In this document: one piece after another, positions 1 through 12,524 of the stretch | Layout: every line of letters starts with the position of its first letter | Numbering within the stretch: position 1 is the first letter of the stretch | NCBI RefSeq assembly: GCF_000004825.1 | Contig: NW_008805089.1 | Location: 1,178,001 to 1,242,000 of the forward strand | Reading direction: 5' to 3' | Source of the DNA: Heterostelium album PN500 | Taxonomy: Eukaryota > Evosea > Eumycetozoa > Acytosteliales > Acytosteliaceae | Length of the DNA stretch: 64,000 bases | Position numbers and translations under genes: made by a program | The notes under the pieces: model-generated | Told to the model about the DNA's origin: nothing | Seen by the model: the letters and a program-made list of their open reading frames with translations, nothing else | Databases searched by the model: none

Positions 1-456
1 GTTGTTGATGTAGGATTGTTGGTGTAGATTGCTGCTGGTTTTGCCCACTTCCCATATCCAAGGAAACATATTCTTGTGGCTGTGGTAAATGTTGCGAAGG
101 TAGACTCTTGCTTGAGTGGGTGGGTGTTGATGATTGATTTCCACGATGAGGCAGGAAAGTAGATTCTTTGTTTAAATCGATGGGTTTGTTGCTCCTGTTG
201 GTTGGATTTGGTAATGGTGGTTGTTGCTGCAGAAACTGATTATGATATTGCTGGCTTTTACTGAGTAAAATTGGACTATCTGATAGGTATTTATTATCAC
301 TATTTCTAAAGTTTCCCATTTGTATACTACTATTTAGACTTTGTCGAAGATCATCCTCATCGTCTTCTTCGTCGTCAAAGGTGTCAACTGGATGATTGGT
401 GAAAAAATTTGGTGGGGGTACATGTGGACTTGATATTCTTTCATTTCTAATACTAC

Positions 457-487
<31 letters not shown>

Positions 488-556
488 ATTAATATTATTA
501 TTATTATTATTATTACTATCTATATTTGGTTTTTGGTTGTTTTGAGATGAGTCCAT
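1..556 (-). CDS. Asn/Gln/Pro-rich protein, N-terminal part (runs off the window)
   Basis: An open frame on the minus strand starts at an ATG whose first base is 556 and stays open to the window edge, giving about 185 codons. The protein begins MDSSQNNQKPNID, then has Asn/Ile runs from (AAT)n, an acidic patch (TFDDEEDDEDD) and Ser/Gln/Pro-rich sequence. No domain is visible in this part. The 5' flank turns into A+T-only sequence at once, as expected for a dictyostelid promoter. Function is unknown; the conserved part presumably lies beyond base 1. The long open frame and mixed codon use support a real gene. Confidence 0.7.
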
Positions 557-2263
557 TTTTTTAACCAATTTTGTATTTTTAATTCAAACTTGGAAAGTAA
601 AGAACTCCTCAAACTCACCTCAATATTTTTGGATACCAAAAATATGACAAACCTGGAAGTCTATATATTTTTCTATATAAAAATATTGTATAATTTTAAA
701 TATATATTTTGTTTTAAATTTTGTAATTTAATATCATCTAATAAATAATTTATTTTTAAAACTACTACTATTATAATTATGTTATTATTATTATTAATAT
801 TATTGATTTTAAAATTGTAAATTTTAAATTTGTATTCTATATCTATTGAATCTATATCTGTTTTTTTGTGTTTTGATTTTTGTATAAGTATTGTATATAA
901 AAATAAATAAAATTCGAAATAATATTATTTTTTTGATTATTTTAAAAACGAATATTATTTTTAAAATATATATAAGTTAAGATTGATTATAGATTAAAGA
1001 TAAATAGAATCTAGATAATGATATGTTTTATGTTATCTCTTCTAACCTTTATTCAAAAAAAAAAACAAAAATGCTATTTTAATATAAGAAAATTTGAAAT
1101 TAAACTAAGGATTAGAATTTGATTTATTTATTTAATAATTTCTGTTTTGTCTATCTATTTATCTACCACCAATCTCTGACCGTAGTCATATCACAAATAT
1201 CATAAAATAAACCAACCAAACAGCCAACAACAACAACAACAACAACAACAACACAAATGTGAGTGAAATTGGATGTAATGAACAAAATAGAGTGTAGTGG
1301 TGTATATTCTTAATGCGTTTATTTTTTATTGATATTATTATGTCATCTAAAAAACAACAACAACAAATAAAAATAAGAAAAACGATTAATGGGAATGAAT
1401 GAATTGAATTTGATTTTGAAATATCAATAATTATAATTGTAATACTATTATATTTTTGTTATCATACACCAATAATAGAGTGAGTATGATAACTATTGTG
1501 TTTTTTTTTTTTTTTTTTTTATTGATAAGAATAGGTAGGTGGAGTTATATTGAGTTGAGCTTCTATTTTTGGAAAACGAAACAAACATAATAGTCAAAGA
1601 AAAACAATATAACCATAAAGACTACTATACCATATTTATATATGGTGGTATAATTGACACACACACACTCACACACTGACACACACACATGAATTCCATT
1701 CAATTCAAGACAACAGTGGGGGTGGTAAGTATGTGTGTGTGTGTGTGGTTTTCGAGGTTTGTGTATGTATAAACAAGACGATGAATTTTTTTGTTTATTG
1801 ATTTTTTGTTTAGTAAGGTCGATTAAAAATAAACAGTTTTCTCAAAACCACACAGAACAACATTGACACAATAACCAAAACAACAACTATGATGATCAGA
1901 TCACACAGATCTCATCTCCCACATGATGATAATAATAATAACAAAGGTAAGAAAGTTATATATATAATGTCTTATCACAGCAACGAAATTTTAAAAAAAG
2001 ATTATCTAGATGAAATTGATCATCAAAATTTAAAAAAGGCAACATGGGTTTTCAAAAAAAAAAATTAAAAATTATATCATTTTTAGCTACAAACTTCACA
2101 CCTGTTTTCTTTGATTGCACAACTTTCTCTCTCTAAACTGTAATATAGATCTATAAGTTATCATCATCACCACACCTCAAACTACTACCACCACCACACT
2201 CTATACAGCCAACATTTAATAGATCTATATTAATAATAATATAAGGGTGGATAAAACAGTAAA
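557..2263. other. Intergenic AT-rich region between divergent genes
   Basis: About 1.7 kb without a convincing gene. It holds a 20-plus T run near 1500 and CA/GT-rich stretches near 1660-1750. A short open stretch starting near 1889 (MMIRSHRSHLPHDDNNNN) is followed by a good donor (GTAAGA near 1947), and a T-rich acceptor lies near 2085. This could be a 5' leader intron of the next gene, but no reading frame joins it to the ATG at 2264. Confidence 0.5.
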
Positions 2264-4165
2264 ATGAGTAGTACAACAAAGAATAGAAAGAATAATAGTA
2301 GTAGTAAAAGATCTTCAAATATTACCAATAGTGGTAATAATAAACAACAACAACAATCAGTAGCAGATCAACAACCTTTACAAATAAACTATGAATATCA
2401 ATCATTCAAACATTGGATATGGATCAATCGAGTGACCACCTTGATGATTGTTTTCGGTATGTTCAGATTGTATATGTCCAATGGTGAGATGACGGTGGGT
2501 GGTGATTCCAACTCCAATATGTTGTTGTCACTTCGACTGGCACATGTGCCACCATCGTCACTGCTCAGCAGCAGTGGTGTCGAACTGTTTGGTCTGACAC
2601 CACGAGATACACCCTGCCTGTTTCAATGGAAGTTTTGGGCAGATCCAAAGAATGCAATTCCAAGAAGCGGTTTGAGTTTGGCGCATTGGAATCAAACGGC
2701 AAGCACCGTCATCAATGGAAAGGTTGAACCTAGAAGTGCATGGCAACTCTATGAGATGGGACGTCTTAAAGTGGATCGTCCGCACTACTTCCTTGTGGAT
2801 TCGATCGCCAAATCACCATCGCAAACACCTGACAACAGCGCAGTCTATGCCAGTACATTTGGAATTGGAACTGCTCTGACATCGGCACCAATCTTTCGTC
2901 TCTACACTGCACGTTACCCCGTGAAAGCGAATGATTATTGTCAGTATAGCCGTGAGCATCTTTTATATATTTCCAAGCTGTCGGCATCGCTATTCTCTGC
3001 GATTTCCTGTGGTGTTATGTTCCAGGTATTTTTGGAGCTGATTTCCAGAGACAGTATCGATCATTCCAGTAATTTTATGTTTTCTTTCCTGCTTACCATA
3101 CTCTATGGACTTGGTACTACACTGGCCAGTATCAACAGTCAGGCGCTATGGCAACACGCACCCAACACAATGTTCCTCTCCATCGGACTCTATTGCTATA
3201 TTAAATTGCAATCGGCATCGAGTAGCAACAAATCATCGATTATATACGCGATTTCCTGTGCTTTTGCCTTGAGTATGGCAACTATTTGTCGTCCTACCAG
3301 CGCACTCTATCCACTGGCCGTTCTCAGTAGAATGTTGGTCAACTGTCTCATTCCAGGAAAAGTTGGATTCAAAAAACAATTCATTCGTTTATTTGCGTAT
3401 GGAGTGACCGGTGCAATTCTCGGTGCAGCATTCCTCTACCATAATCAATTATTTTTCGGATCACCTTTTATCACTGGCCAGACCATTGCAGCGGAGCAAC
3501 TGGCACCAGCCAAAACCGGACTTGCCGAAGGAACATGGACAACTCCACTATGGACCGGTCTTTCAACGCTACTGTTCAGTCCATCTCGTGGATTGTTTGT
3601 ACACTCGCCATTCTTAATATTCTCCATCGTCTCGCTGTTTTTCAGTGATAAATCAACGATTACACTGCTCGCGCCATTCATGGCATCGACTGCCATCCTT
3701 ACCTATGCCGCCAGTACATTCTTTGACTATTGGGGAGGTTGGTGTTTCGGACCGCGTCCACTCACCGACTTGATGCCAACACTCTTGGCAATGATTGGTG
3801 CAGGTATCACAAGAATGAAGAGAATTCAGCCACTCGTGACACTGTTGGTATGCACTGGTATACTGGCGATCATCGTCCAGATGATTGGAATGTACGCATA
3901 CGATCCAATGATTTGGAACTACCAAAAAGCTGTACGTGGTGAATCCGAAACCGACTTGGAATTGATCTCCAACTTTGAAGTACTCAGTGGAAAGCAAGCG
4001 GATCCGGCTGGTACCGTCATGGTAAACATCGATGATCCTCCCTACCGTTGGCGTCTATGGGACTGGAATAACGGTCAGCCTTTTTACCTACTGAAAAACT
4101 TTGGACTTGCTAGAAAAATGAAGAAATACACTGTTAAACAATGGGTAGATGGTAGTTTAACATAA
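2264..4165 (+). CDS. Multipass membrane protein, GT-C glycosyltransferase-like, bacterial-type motifs
   Basis: An intronless gene of 633 residues. After a Ser/Asn/Gln-rich cytosolic head (about 1-45) come roughly ten hydrophobic segments separated by short loops. The motifs SPSRGLFVHSPFLIF (near 445) and DYWGGWCFGPRPLTDLMP (near 490) resemble those I recall from large bacterial integral-membrane proteins annotated as GT-C-like or hypothetical glycosyltransferases. GT-C enzymes transfer sugars from lipid-linked donors in the ER lumen or bacterial periplasm; a role in glycan or lipid-linked sugar transfer is inferred only from this likeness. The ATG at 2264 is the first after AT-rich leader and opens the whole frame. 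Unlike most neighbours it has no intron, and its coding part is clearly richer in G+C than its flanks. The exact family is uncertain. Confidence 0.85.
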   Translation: MSSTTKNRKNNSSSKRSSNITNSGNNKQQQQSVADQQPLQINYEYQSFKHWIWINRVTTLMIVFGMFRLYMSNGEMTVGGDSNSNMLLSLRLAHVPPSSLLSSSGVELFGLTPRDTPCLFQWKFWADPKNAIPRSGLSLAHWNQTASTVINGKVEPRSAWQLYEMGRLKVDRPHYFLVDSIAKSPSQTPDNSAVYASTFGIGTALTSAPIFRLYTARYPVKANDYCQYSREHLLYISKLSASLFSAISCGVMFQVFLELISRDSIDHSSNFMFSFLLTILYGLGTTLASINSQALWQHAPNTMFLSIGLYCYIKLQSASSSNKSSIIYAISCAFALSMATICRPTSALYPLAVLSRMLVNCLIPGKVGFKKQFIRLFAYGVTGAILGAAFLYHNQLFFGSPFITGQTIAAEQLAPAKTGLAEGTWTTPLWTGLSTLLFSPSRGLFVHSPFLIFSIVSLFFSDKSTITLLAPFMASTAILTYAASTFFDYWGGWCFGPRPLTDLMPTLLAMIGAGITRMKRIQPLVTLLVCTGILAIIVQMIGMYAYDPMIWNYQKAVRGESETDLELISNFEVLSGKQADPAGTVMVNIDDPPYRWRLWDWNNGQPFYLLKNFGLARKMKKYTVKQWVDGSLT

Positions 4166-4312
4166 AACTATAAACAATTTCCATAACCATAAATTGGCTG
4201 GATAAAAAACAAAGTAATCAAACAAACAAAAACTTTAATCTATTTGTCGTCACAATCTTATTTGAATTCAATATGTATATATATCTTTTTTTATTGTTAT
4301 TTTCTATTATTT

Positions 4313-5186
4313 TCACCAATATGCATATCTAATATAGATAAAGAAAAGGAATAAGAGTATAATTATAACAGGGAAATACTTTTTAAAGAATAATTGTGAT
4401 GCCAATGCAATAGTTTGTTTTTCATAACGAATCGATTCTGCTAGTAACTTTTCTGATTTATCATTTACATCTAAAAAAAAAAAAAAAAGAAGTTGATAGT
4501 GTTTAAGGTGGATACAGGCAGGTTAGTTATTTTAAGGATTCTAATAATTCAAACGTCACACTAGAGTAGCTATGTAAACTAACTTACCATTTAATTTTTC
4601 ACCTCTACCAACGATATCTCTTATATTTTTAGTCATAATTTTCTGTACATCTCTCAATTCGAAGGAGACATCCGATAGGTTTCTCTGTGATCTTGTATCT
4701 CTATATAGTTTTCTTGTTTTGGTGATGAATGTTTCGAATTTCACAAATTGATAGGGTCTTTTCGCCAGTGCAACCTCACTGCCATACGAAGTATCGAATT
4801 CCTTGTACAACTCTTCTAAAAAGTTGAATGCCAACTTCTTTGGATATGCTTTTTCACATAAACATAAATAACATACATCGTTTTCAATTAAATAACTATA
4901 TAAATAATAATGATGATATTATATCATTTTCATTTTAATATTTGTGCTTGATCAGATCATCATTTAATAATATGATATGATGATCATATTAAGTTTTAAA
5001 AACTTACGCAAAATAATATTTATCAGTATCTAAAGTCATTGCTTTCTCAGAAACTCTTGATAGTTTACTGAATATCAATTTAGCTTGTTCTCTATAGGTT
5101 CTATCGAATGAATCTTGTTGAGTGGAATCCATCGATTCCGATAGCATCAAGCCATCGATTCTACAAAGCATTGCAAACAACACCAT
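4313..5186 (-). CDS. sec22: Vesicle-trafficking SNARE Sec22
   Basis: Three exons: 5186-5008, 4895-4588 and 4470-4313, giving 214 residues (vertebrate SEC22B has 215). Introns have GTAAG donors and AG acceptors, and the phases close. The N-terminal longin domain starts MVLFAMLCRIDGLMLSESM and continues through DVCYLCLCEKAYPKKLAF. The SNARE motif (about 135-190) contains SFELRDVQKIMTKNIRDIVG with the expected arginine near its centre. A C-terminal hydrophobic anchor ends YIRYAYW. Sec22 is the R-SNARE of transport between ER and Golgi and of ER contact sites. The gene diverges from METTL16 across about 450 bp of A+T. Nothing is missing, and I am confident of the identity. Confidence 0.95.
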
Positions 5187-5634
5187 GATTATATTATATA
5201 TTAAGTTGTATTATATTATATATAAAGTCTTTTTAATAGATAAGTTGTAGTATATATTAATTTATTTATTGTATCGAATGAAATGTAAACAAATAAATAA
5301 AAAATATCAATTTTTATAATAGTTTGTTTAATCAAAAAAAAAAAAACTGGTTAACTTAGTAATTAATTAAAAAGTATGAGTCACAAGTTCAACAAAAAAT
5401 TTAAGATGAAAAAAGTCAAATTAAAATGAATTTGTGAGTCATAAATTATGATAAGTATGGGAAAACAGCACAGCAACAAAATACTTTTAAAGAATATTTG
5501 TCAAAATTTTTATAAATAAAGAATATTTCCAATTAAGGTTTTTACTTTACTTGTTTTCTGATTCACACTCAAAAAAATAAAAATTTATTTTTAATTTTGA
5601 CAAGTTCCACAGATAATAATACATAGTAACACAT
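5187..5634. promoter_or_regulatory. Divergent promoter region between sec22 and mettl16
   Basis: About 450 bp of A+T-rich DNA separate the starts of two divergently transcribed genes, so both core promoters must lie here. T/A homopolymers are present, including A runs near 5336 and 5570. I see no sequence-specific operator. Confidence 0.5.
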
Positions 5635-7141
5635 ATGGAAAGTGATAACAACAATATCGATAATAACAATAATTCACTAAAAAGAAAAGAATTGGAAATT
5701 GTTAATAATAATGAGAATGTTAGTGAGAATGTAAATAAAGATTTAGAAGTAGAAGATGAAGAAAAAGAAGGAGATGATAATGATGAAAATGATAATTATT
5801 ATGAATATCTAAAGCTTTGGAACGGTAGAAAGAGATCAAGAACAAATGAGTTGATGCATAGAGATAATATCTATAAGAATAATCCACCAAACTTTAAATT
5901 GTTAGCAGAGAAATATCCAAAGTTTGATAAATTGTAAATATTACTATTATTATTATTGTTATTGTTGTTGTTGTTGTTGTTATTATTAAATTTACGAGCG
6001 GAATACTAATAATATGTACATTTTAAAAGTATTCTTAATAAGAATGAAAAGATATATAATATCGATTGGAAAGATCCAGATGCTGTTAGGGAGCTGACCA
6101 TTACATTGTTGGATCATGATTTCGGTTTGAAGGTGAATCTGCCATTCGATTATCTCTGTCCAATGATAACATCGAGGCTGAACTATCTGCTCTGGATAAA
6201 AGATTGCTATGATAGGTTAGCGGAACAGTGTTTCCCATTGCCAAAGGACAGTAGCGATGGTAATGTTAGTAGTCGAGTCAGTCAGTCTAGATCTTCGGTT
6301 AGGGCAATCGATGTTGGTACCGGTGCGTCTTGTATCTATCCATTGCTGGGTACACGCCTATTCGGATGGCGATTCCTCGCCACCGATATCGATAGTCGAT
6401 CGATTGAGTTTGCTCGGTCAAACGTTGAGCGCAATCAACTGCAGCGAGAAATACAAGTGATCCAAGTAGAGAAAGAGTTAATACTCAACAATGTCATCGA
6501 TGAATACAGTCGCTATGAAATATCTATTTGCAATCCTCCGTTCTTTGAGGACCTAAAGCAAACCAAGTTGAATCACAAAACAACTTGCACCGGTGCCGAT
6601 AACGAGCTGGTAACAGAAGGTGGTGAATTACAATTTGTAAAAAGAATGATAAAAGATAGTTTAATATTAAGATCGAATATTAAGTATGTAGTAGTAGTAG
6701 TACTTTTTTGTTTAATATTAAACTAACAATAACTATAATATTAAAAATATAGATTATACTCTACTTTGTTGGGTAGAAAAAAGAATGTTGAAAGTGTATT
6801 GACAATGTTGAGAGATAACAATATCAATTGTTATACTACAACAGAGTTGGCACAAGGAAATTGTAGTAGATGGGTTGTTTGTTGGTCTTTTGTCGGTGAT
6901 GAACTAACATTCCAAAAACCAGAGGAACTAACAAGAAAACAACGTAGAGCAATAGAGAGACCAGGATTTAAAGGTACTTTCGTTACAAACCTTCCATTAA
7001 CACATGTAATACTTGAATTAGGAATGTATCTTAAACTAATTGATATTAAATATGAAACTAAAGAAGAACAACAACAACAACCTGTACAATCAAATCAAAA
7101 TTTAGTTGATAATGATAATAATATCAGTAGTAATGACGATA

Positions 7142-7179
<38 letters not shown>

Positions 7180-7517
7180 CGTCATAATAGCACTAGGAAG
7201 ATATATAACAACACAGTCGTATTAGATCATAAAAAATATATACTAAATTGTATCAAAATTAATGATATGATAATTATGATAATAATAATAATAATAATAA
7301 TATCAGGAAAAAAGATGATTGTGATCTATCATTCAATTTCACAATTGAAATGATGTCAATCGATTTTGATAAATTTACAGTAGAGATTAGAGTGGATTTG
7401 AGAGACAAGACATTCACCGATGATGATAATCAAATAATTAAGAAACAATTCAAATACATTGCAAATCAAATACACAGCATTTTAATGCATCCAGGTCAAT
7501 CACATTATCAAAAATAA
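5635..7517 (+). CDS. mettl16: U6 snRNA / mRNA m6A methyltransferase METTL16
   Basis: Four exons, 5635-5933, 6030-6683, 6753-7249 and 7315-7517, give 550 residues (human METTL16 has 562). Family signatures run in order: MHRDNIYKNNPPNFKLLAEKYP near 75-95; the SAM-binding DVGTGASCIYPLLG from residue 194; and the catalytic NPPF at 268-271 inside SICNPPFFEDL. EGGELQFVKRMIKDS follows, then an Asn/Asp-rich insert. The C-terminal exon (NFTIEMMSIDFDKFTVEIR) resembles the vertebrate conserved region that binds RNA. METTL16 methylates U6 snRNA and SAM-synthetase mRNA hairpins. The last intron (7250-7314) is inferred: it restores frame and lets a METTL16-like C-terminus follow; without it the protein would end in a chance low-complexity tail. 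The N-terminal acidic Asn-rich extension is lineage-type sequence. Confidence 0.92.
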
Positions 7518-7693
7518 AAAATAAAAAAACGTTTTTTTCAAAGTTTGATGAAAAACGAACGAATGTAATTTAACCAATTTGATGTATTTTCAATAATATA
7601 ATCGTTTAAGAATATTATTTCTATTTTTGATAAATAGATAAATTGTTTTATTTCTTTTTTTCTTTAGAATAGTATTTCATTAAACAAACAACA

Positions 7694-10600
7694 ATGTCTA
7701 CAATACCATTACAACGAGCACAATCAAAGAATAAGAAGAAATCAAGAGAAGAGAGATTGAAACAGACTCTAAAGAAAAAAATTGATAGACATGCCGAAAG
7801 AAAAGATTTAATCGATAAATTATTGTAAGTTATTAAAAGATAGATAGATAGATCTATGATTGATTACTAATTAAACTAAAATAAAAATATTTAGGACAAA
7901 TTCAATGTCAAATGACAAGAGAGAGTTGTTGAAATCATCGGCTACTCTTGGAAAGAAAGAAACAAATAAGGAATCACTTGAGAGAGTAAAAGTAGAAGAG
8001 AAATTCAATGTAAAGGATATATTACCTGAAGATAGATACAAGAGGAAACCAAAGGATATTAAAACACCATCGATCGAAGATGGTGATAATGTCGTTGATC
8101 AATGGGACGATGTTGAAGATGATGATTTAATACAAGCTAAACAACCTGTTGCTGTTCCATCATTCTTTAATAAGAAGACTAATAGTAACAATAAGAAGAA
8201 TAATAATAACAATAAGAATAATAATTCAACTGTTGATATACCAAATACAACAACATCATTGGCTTCATTGGCATCATTGACAAGTGGTGGAAACAAGTCA
8301 AAGGAATTTAAGATAATTACATCTTTAGATGATATTGATGATGATGAAGAAAGTAATCAATATAATAATAACAATAATAGTAATAATAGTAATAATAGTA
8401 ATAGTGCTAGTAATGTTGGAGATGATAGATATGTAAATGATGATTTACCAAAGAAGAGAAGAGGTTTGGTTGTTCCAAAGAAAACAGCAGATAAAAAGAG
8501 AGAAGAAAAGTCAAAGAAGAAGTATTTCTTCTGGTCACAGGATTCAATAGATAGAGATTTCGATGAGTACGACGATGATACATTGGTTAGCAGCAGCATT
8601 AGATCAAAGACTGTTCATAATAAATCTGACAATATCATTGACAAAGATGAGAATGAATTGGATGAGAGCGAAGATGAAGAAACTATTAATCTTAAAGGTA
8701 ATACTAGTGTTGATGGTAATACAATAATACCAACTACTACTACTACTACTACAGCAACTACAACCACAACAACAGCAACTGAATCAAAGACAACCAATAT
8801 TGAAAAGAAAGAGGAAACTAAATCAAATAATAACAATAACAATAGTAATAAGAATGATAAAAAGAAGAATAATAATAATAGTGTTTCAACTTTAAAGAGA
8901 AAGGAGATAGATGAAGAAAAAGTAGTAGTAGTTGAAGAGAAAGTTGATGTGGTTGTAGAACAAAAAGGAAATAAGAGAAAGAAGAAGGATAATAATAATA
9001 TCAATGCTCAAAAGATACAACAACAAGTAGAACAAAAGATACAACAAAAAGAAAAAGAGTTGGAAGAACAACTGCAACAACAACAACAACAACAAGAGAA
9101 GGAGAATGATAAGAAAGATGAAATGGAAAGATATGCATTGACTCTTGATGATTTCGGTAAATTTGAAGATGAGAATAGAGAGTTTATTATTTCCGTACCA
9201 ACTGGTAATGAAATACTTGAACAAAAGATAAAAGAACATTTGGAAATGGAAACAGATATTAAATTTAATGTAAATATACATACATACATATCAATTACAT
9301 ACAATACATTATAAATATTGATAGAAATACAAAAATCAATATATAAATTGACTATAGGTATTCCATGTACCAGTTGTAAGATTACCAGAGGTAATAGAGA
9401 CTCGTGAGAAGCTACCGATTATGATGGAGGAACACAATATCGTTGAGAAGATCAAGGACAATGATGTTGTGATTATTTGTGGTGAGACTGGTTCTGGAAA
9501 GACTACACAAGTACCACAGTTCCTTTATGAGAGTGGATTTGCTCATCCCGATTCCGATTTCCCTGGTTTGATTGGTGTGACTCAACCGCGTCGTGTTGCT
9601 GCCGTCAGTACTGCCAAGCGTGTCGCTCACGAGTTGAACGTTGTCTTTGGTAAGGAAGTAGGTTACCAGATTCGTTACGACCGTAAACTCGATACCGACG
9701 TCAACAAGGTGAAGTTCATGACCGACGGTATCTTGTTGCGTGAGGTACAAACCGATTTCCTACTGCAGCAATACTCGTGTATCATCATCGACGAGGCACA
9801 CGAGAGAAATCTGAATACCGATATTCTGATTGGTCTGCTCTCGAGAATTGTACCGATGCGTAAGAAGCTCTGGATGAACTACAGGAAGAATGGCGGTGAG
9901 CGATACACACCTTTGAAGATTGTCGTTATGAGTGCAACACTTCGTGTCGAAGACTTTACAAAGAATAGCAATCTGTTTTCGTTGGTGCCACCTGTCATTA
10001 ATATCCCGACTCGTCAGTATCCTGTGACTATTCATTTCAATAAGAAAACGGTTTTGGACAACTATATCGATGAGGCATATCGTAAAGTCTTGAAGATTCA
10101 TCGTAGATTGCCACCCGGAGGTGTATTGGTGTTTGTCACTGGTCGTCAAGAAGTAGAGGAACTGTGCACCAAGCTAAGACGTGCTCATCCAATGAAGTCT
10201 GTCAACCGTTCATTCAAAGAGGAGAACGACAGACTTGAAAAGGAGTTCAAAGAACTTGAAGAAGAGGAAGACAGCAAAGCGGATACACAGAAGAAACATA
10301 ATCAAGTATACGGTGATGCGGACAGTGCTGAAAATCAATTGGAAGACGATAATAACAAAGAAGAAGAAGAAGATTTAGATTATGATGATATTGAAGTGGT
10401 TGAAGATGAAGATGTTGAAGTGGAGGACGATGAAGATGATGATGAAGATGGTGAAGGTAGTGATCAAGATAGTGAATCAAAAGAAAAGAAAGATGACGAT
10501 GAGGAAATGGAGGGAGAATCAAATGATTCTGAAAAGAAAGAGATTGGACCTTTACATGTTTTACCATTGTTCTCAAATATGCCAACAGTCAAACAAATGC

Positions 10601-12524
10601 GTGTTTTCCAAACTCCACCACTCGGTTCTAGATTGGTTGTTGTAGCTACTAATCTTGCAGAGACATCACTTACCATTCCAAATATCAAGTATGTGGTCGA
10701 TACTGGTAGAGTAAAGGGACGTTTCTACAATAAGGACAATGGTGTTTCAAGCTTTGAGGTCACTTGGACATCAAAGGCATCAGCCGATCAACGTGCAGGT
10801 CGTGCAGGTCGTACTGGTCCAGGCCATTGCTACCGTATCTTCTCATCGGCTGTCTACAATGATCATTTCGAACAATTCTCAAAGCCAGAGATCCTGTTGA
10901 TTCCAATCGATGGTATGGTTCTACAGATGAAGAGCATGGGTATTCACAACATCACCAGATTCCCATTCCCAACACCACCTGAAGAATCTGCCTTGAAGCT
11001 TGCCATGCGAAGTCTATGCTATTTGGGTGCGTTGGATAAGAAGAATTTCGACATTACCGAGCTTGGTCAGCTTATGTCTACATTCCCTCTAGCCCCGAGA
11101 TTCTCAAAGATGCTGCTACTCGGAAGACAACACAATTGTTTACAATTTATCATTGCCATCGTATCGATTCTCACTGTGAAGAATCCATTCGTTGGCGATG
11201 GTGATTTGGAGGACGAAGAAGACGAAACTCCAAAGCAAGACGATGATCGTGATATGACAGAGAAGGAAATGGAGCAAAAGGTGAAAGAGGAGCGTAAGAG
11301 ACGTCAACAGAGAATGAATAACAGTCTTCGTAAGTGGATTCACAAGGAGAGTGATATTCTCACTATTCTCAAGGTGGTCGGTGCCTATGACTTCCAGAAG
11401 AAGAAAGATCCAAAGTCGGTAGACAGTTTCTGTGATGCCCAATATCTAAATTCAAAGTCCATGGGTGAAATTTACAAGTTGCGTCACCAGCTCTCTGAGA
11501 TGGTCAATTCAATCTTTATGGATGAAGAACTCAATTTGAATAGCGATAATCAATATCAACCGTTGACAATGAACAAGCCAATGTCACCTCCCAATGCAAC
11601 CCAAGAGCTGTTCATCAAACAAGTGATTACCGCCGGTCTAATTGACCAAGTTGCAAGAATCCATGAAGTAGCTACCTCCTATTCAATGGCGGAATACCGT
11701 TCATGTACAAACAATGTTCCAGTTTTCATTCATCCAAACTCCAGTCTGTCCAAGGCCACACCAAACTTTGTAGTGTACTGCGATGTCATTGAGACATCAA
11801 AGCCATATATGAAATTGGTCTCGGAAGTAAATCCAGCTTGGTTGGCAACACTCGGTCGTCCATTGTGTGCGGATTTCAAGCCATTGGACATGCCATTCCC
11901 CAAGTACTCTGCCAAGCGTGACAAAGTCATCTGCTACGTCAAACCATCATTCGGTGTTCACTCTTGGGAGTTACCATTGATGGCAATCGATCACCCCGAT
12001 CCTAAAGAATCATGTCGTTATTTCGCCAAAGCACTGTTGGATGGTGTTGTATTTTCACCATTAACCTATATAATTGTAAGTGTATTTAACTTTATTAAAT
12101 GAAATCATCCTACTAACTTGAAGTACCATTAGCCATTATTAAATACAAGATCAGATATGATTTTACTACCAAACACACAAAGCAAAGTACATAATTTAGT
12201 GGACAAGCTCAGACAATTTAAAATCAATACCAAAGCAAAGTTGGCAGAGAAATGGTTTGAAGATCCTCAATTCTTACTAAAGGAGTATTTGCCTTGGGTG
12301 GATGAATCTATGATTAGTATTGTTTCTTCTATTTGGCCACCATTTGATTCTGTTGTTGTAAGTTATCTTCAAATTCATTAAGTTCATTTCAATATGCTAA
12401 TTCTGAATTTAATCTCTCACTGATTTAGATACCTGAAATTTTGTTGGTTGATGCTACAAGTAACTCTGCTTATGATACCGATGAAGAGTTAAATGAAGAT
12501 GAAGATGATGAAATGGAAGATTAA
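7694..12524 (+). CDS. dhx37: DEAH-box RNA helicase DHX37/Dhr1 (Ecm16), ribosome biogenesis
   Basis: Five exons, 7694-7824, 7895-9269, 9358-12075, 12133-12357 and 12429-12524, give 1514 residues; yeast Dhr1 and human DHX37 are shorter, the excess being Asn/Lys/Glu-rich sequence in the first 500 residues. Motif I is GETGSGKTTQ (from 544), motif Ia TQPRRVAAVS, motif II DEAH (647-650), motif III SAT, and motif VI is inside ADQRAGRAGRTG. Winged-helix, ratchet and OB-like regions follow, ending in an acidic tail. An Asp/Glu/Lys-rich insert of roughly 120 residues splits the two RecA lobes (around 10240-10530). The family releases U3 snoRNA from the small-subunit processome in the nucleolus. It lies about 180 bp downstream of mettl16 on the same strand. 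Confidence 0.95.

Noticed and set aside
1200-1260. CAA repeat cluster as a possible CRISPR-like or regulatory array
   Set aside because: Simple trinucleotide microsatellite without spacers.
8615-9304. Minus-strand hydrophobic ORFs
   Set aside because: Reverse readings of the Asn/Lys/Glu-rich part of DHX37.
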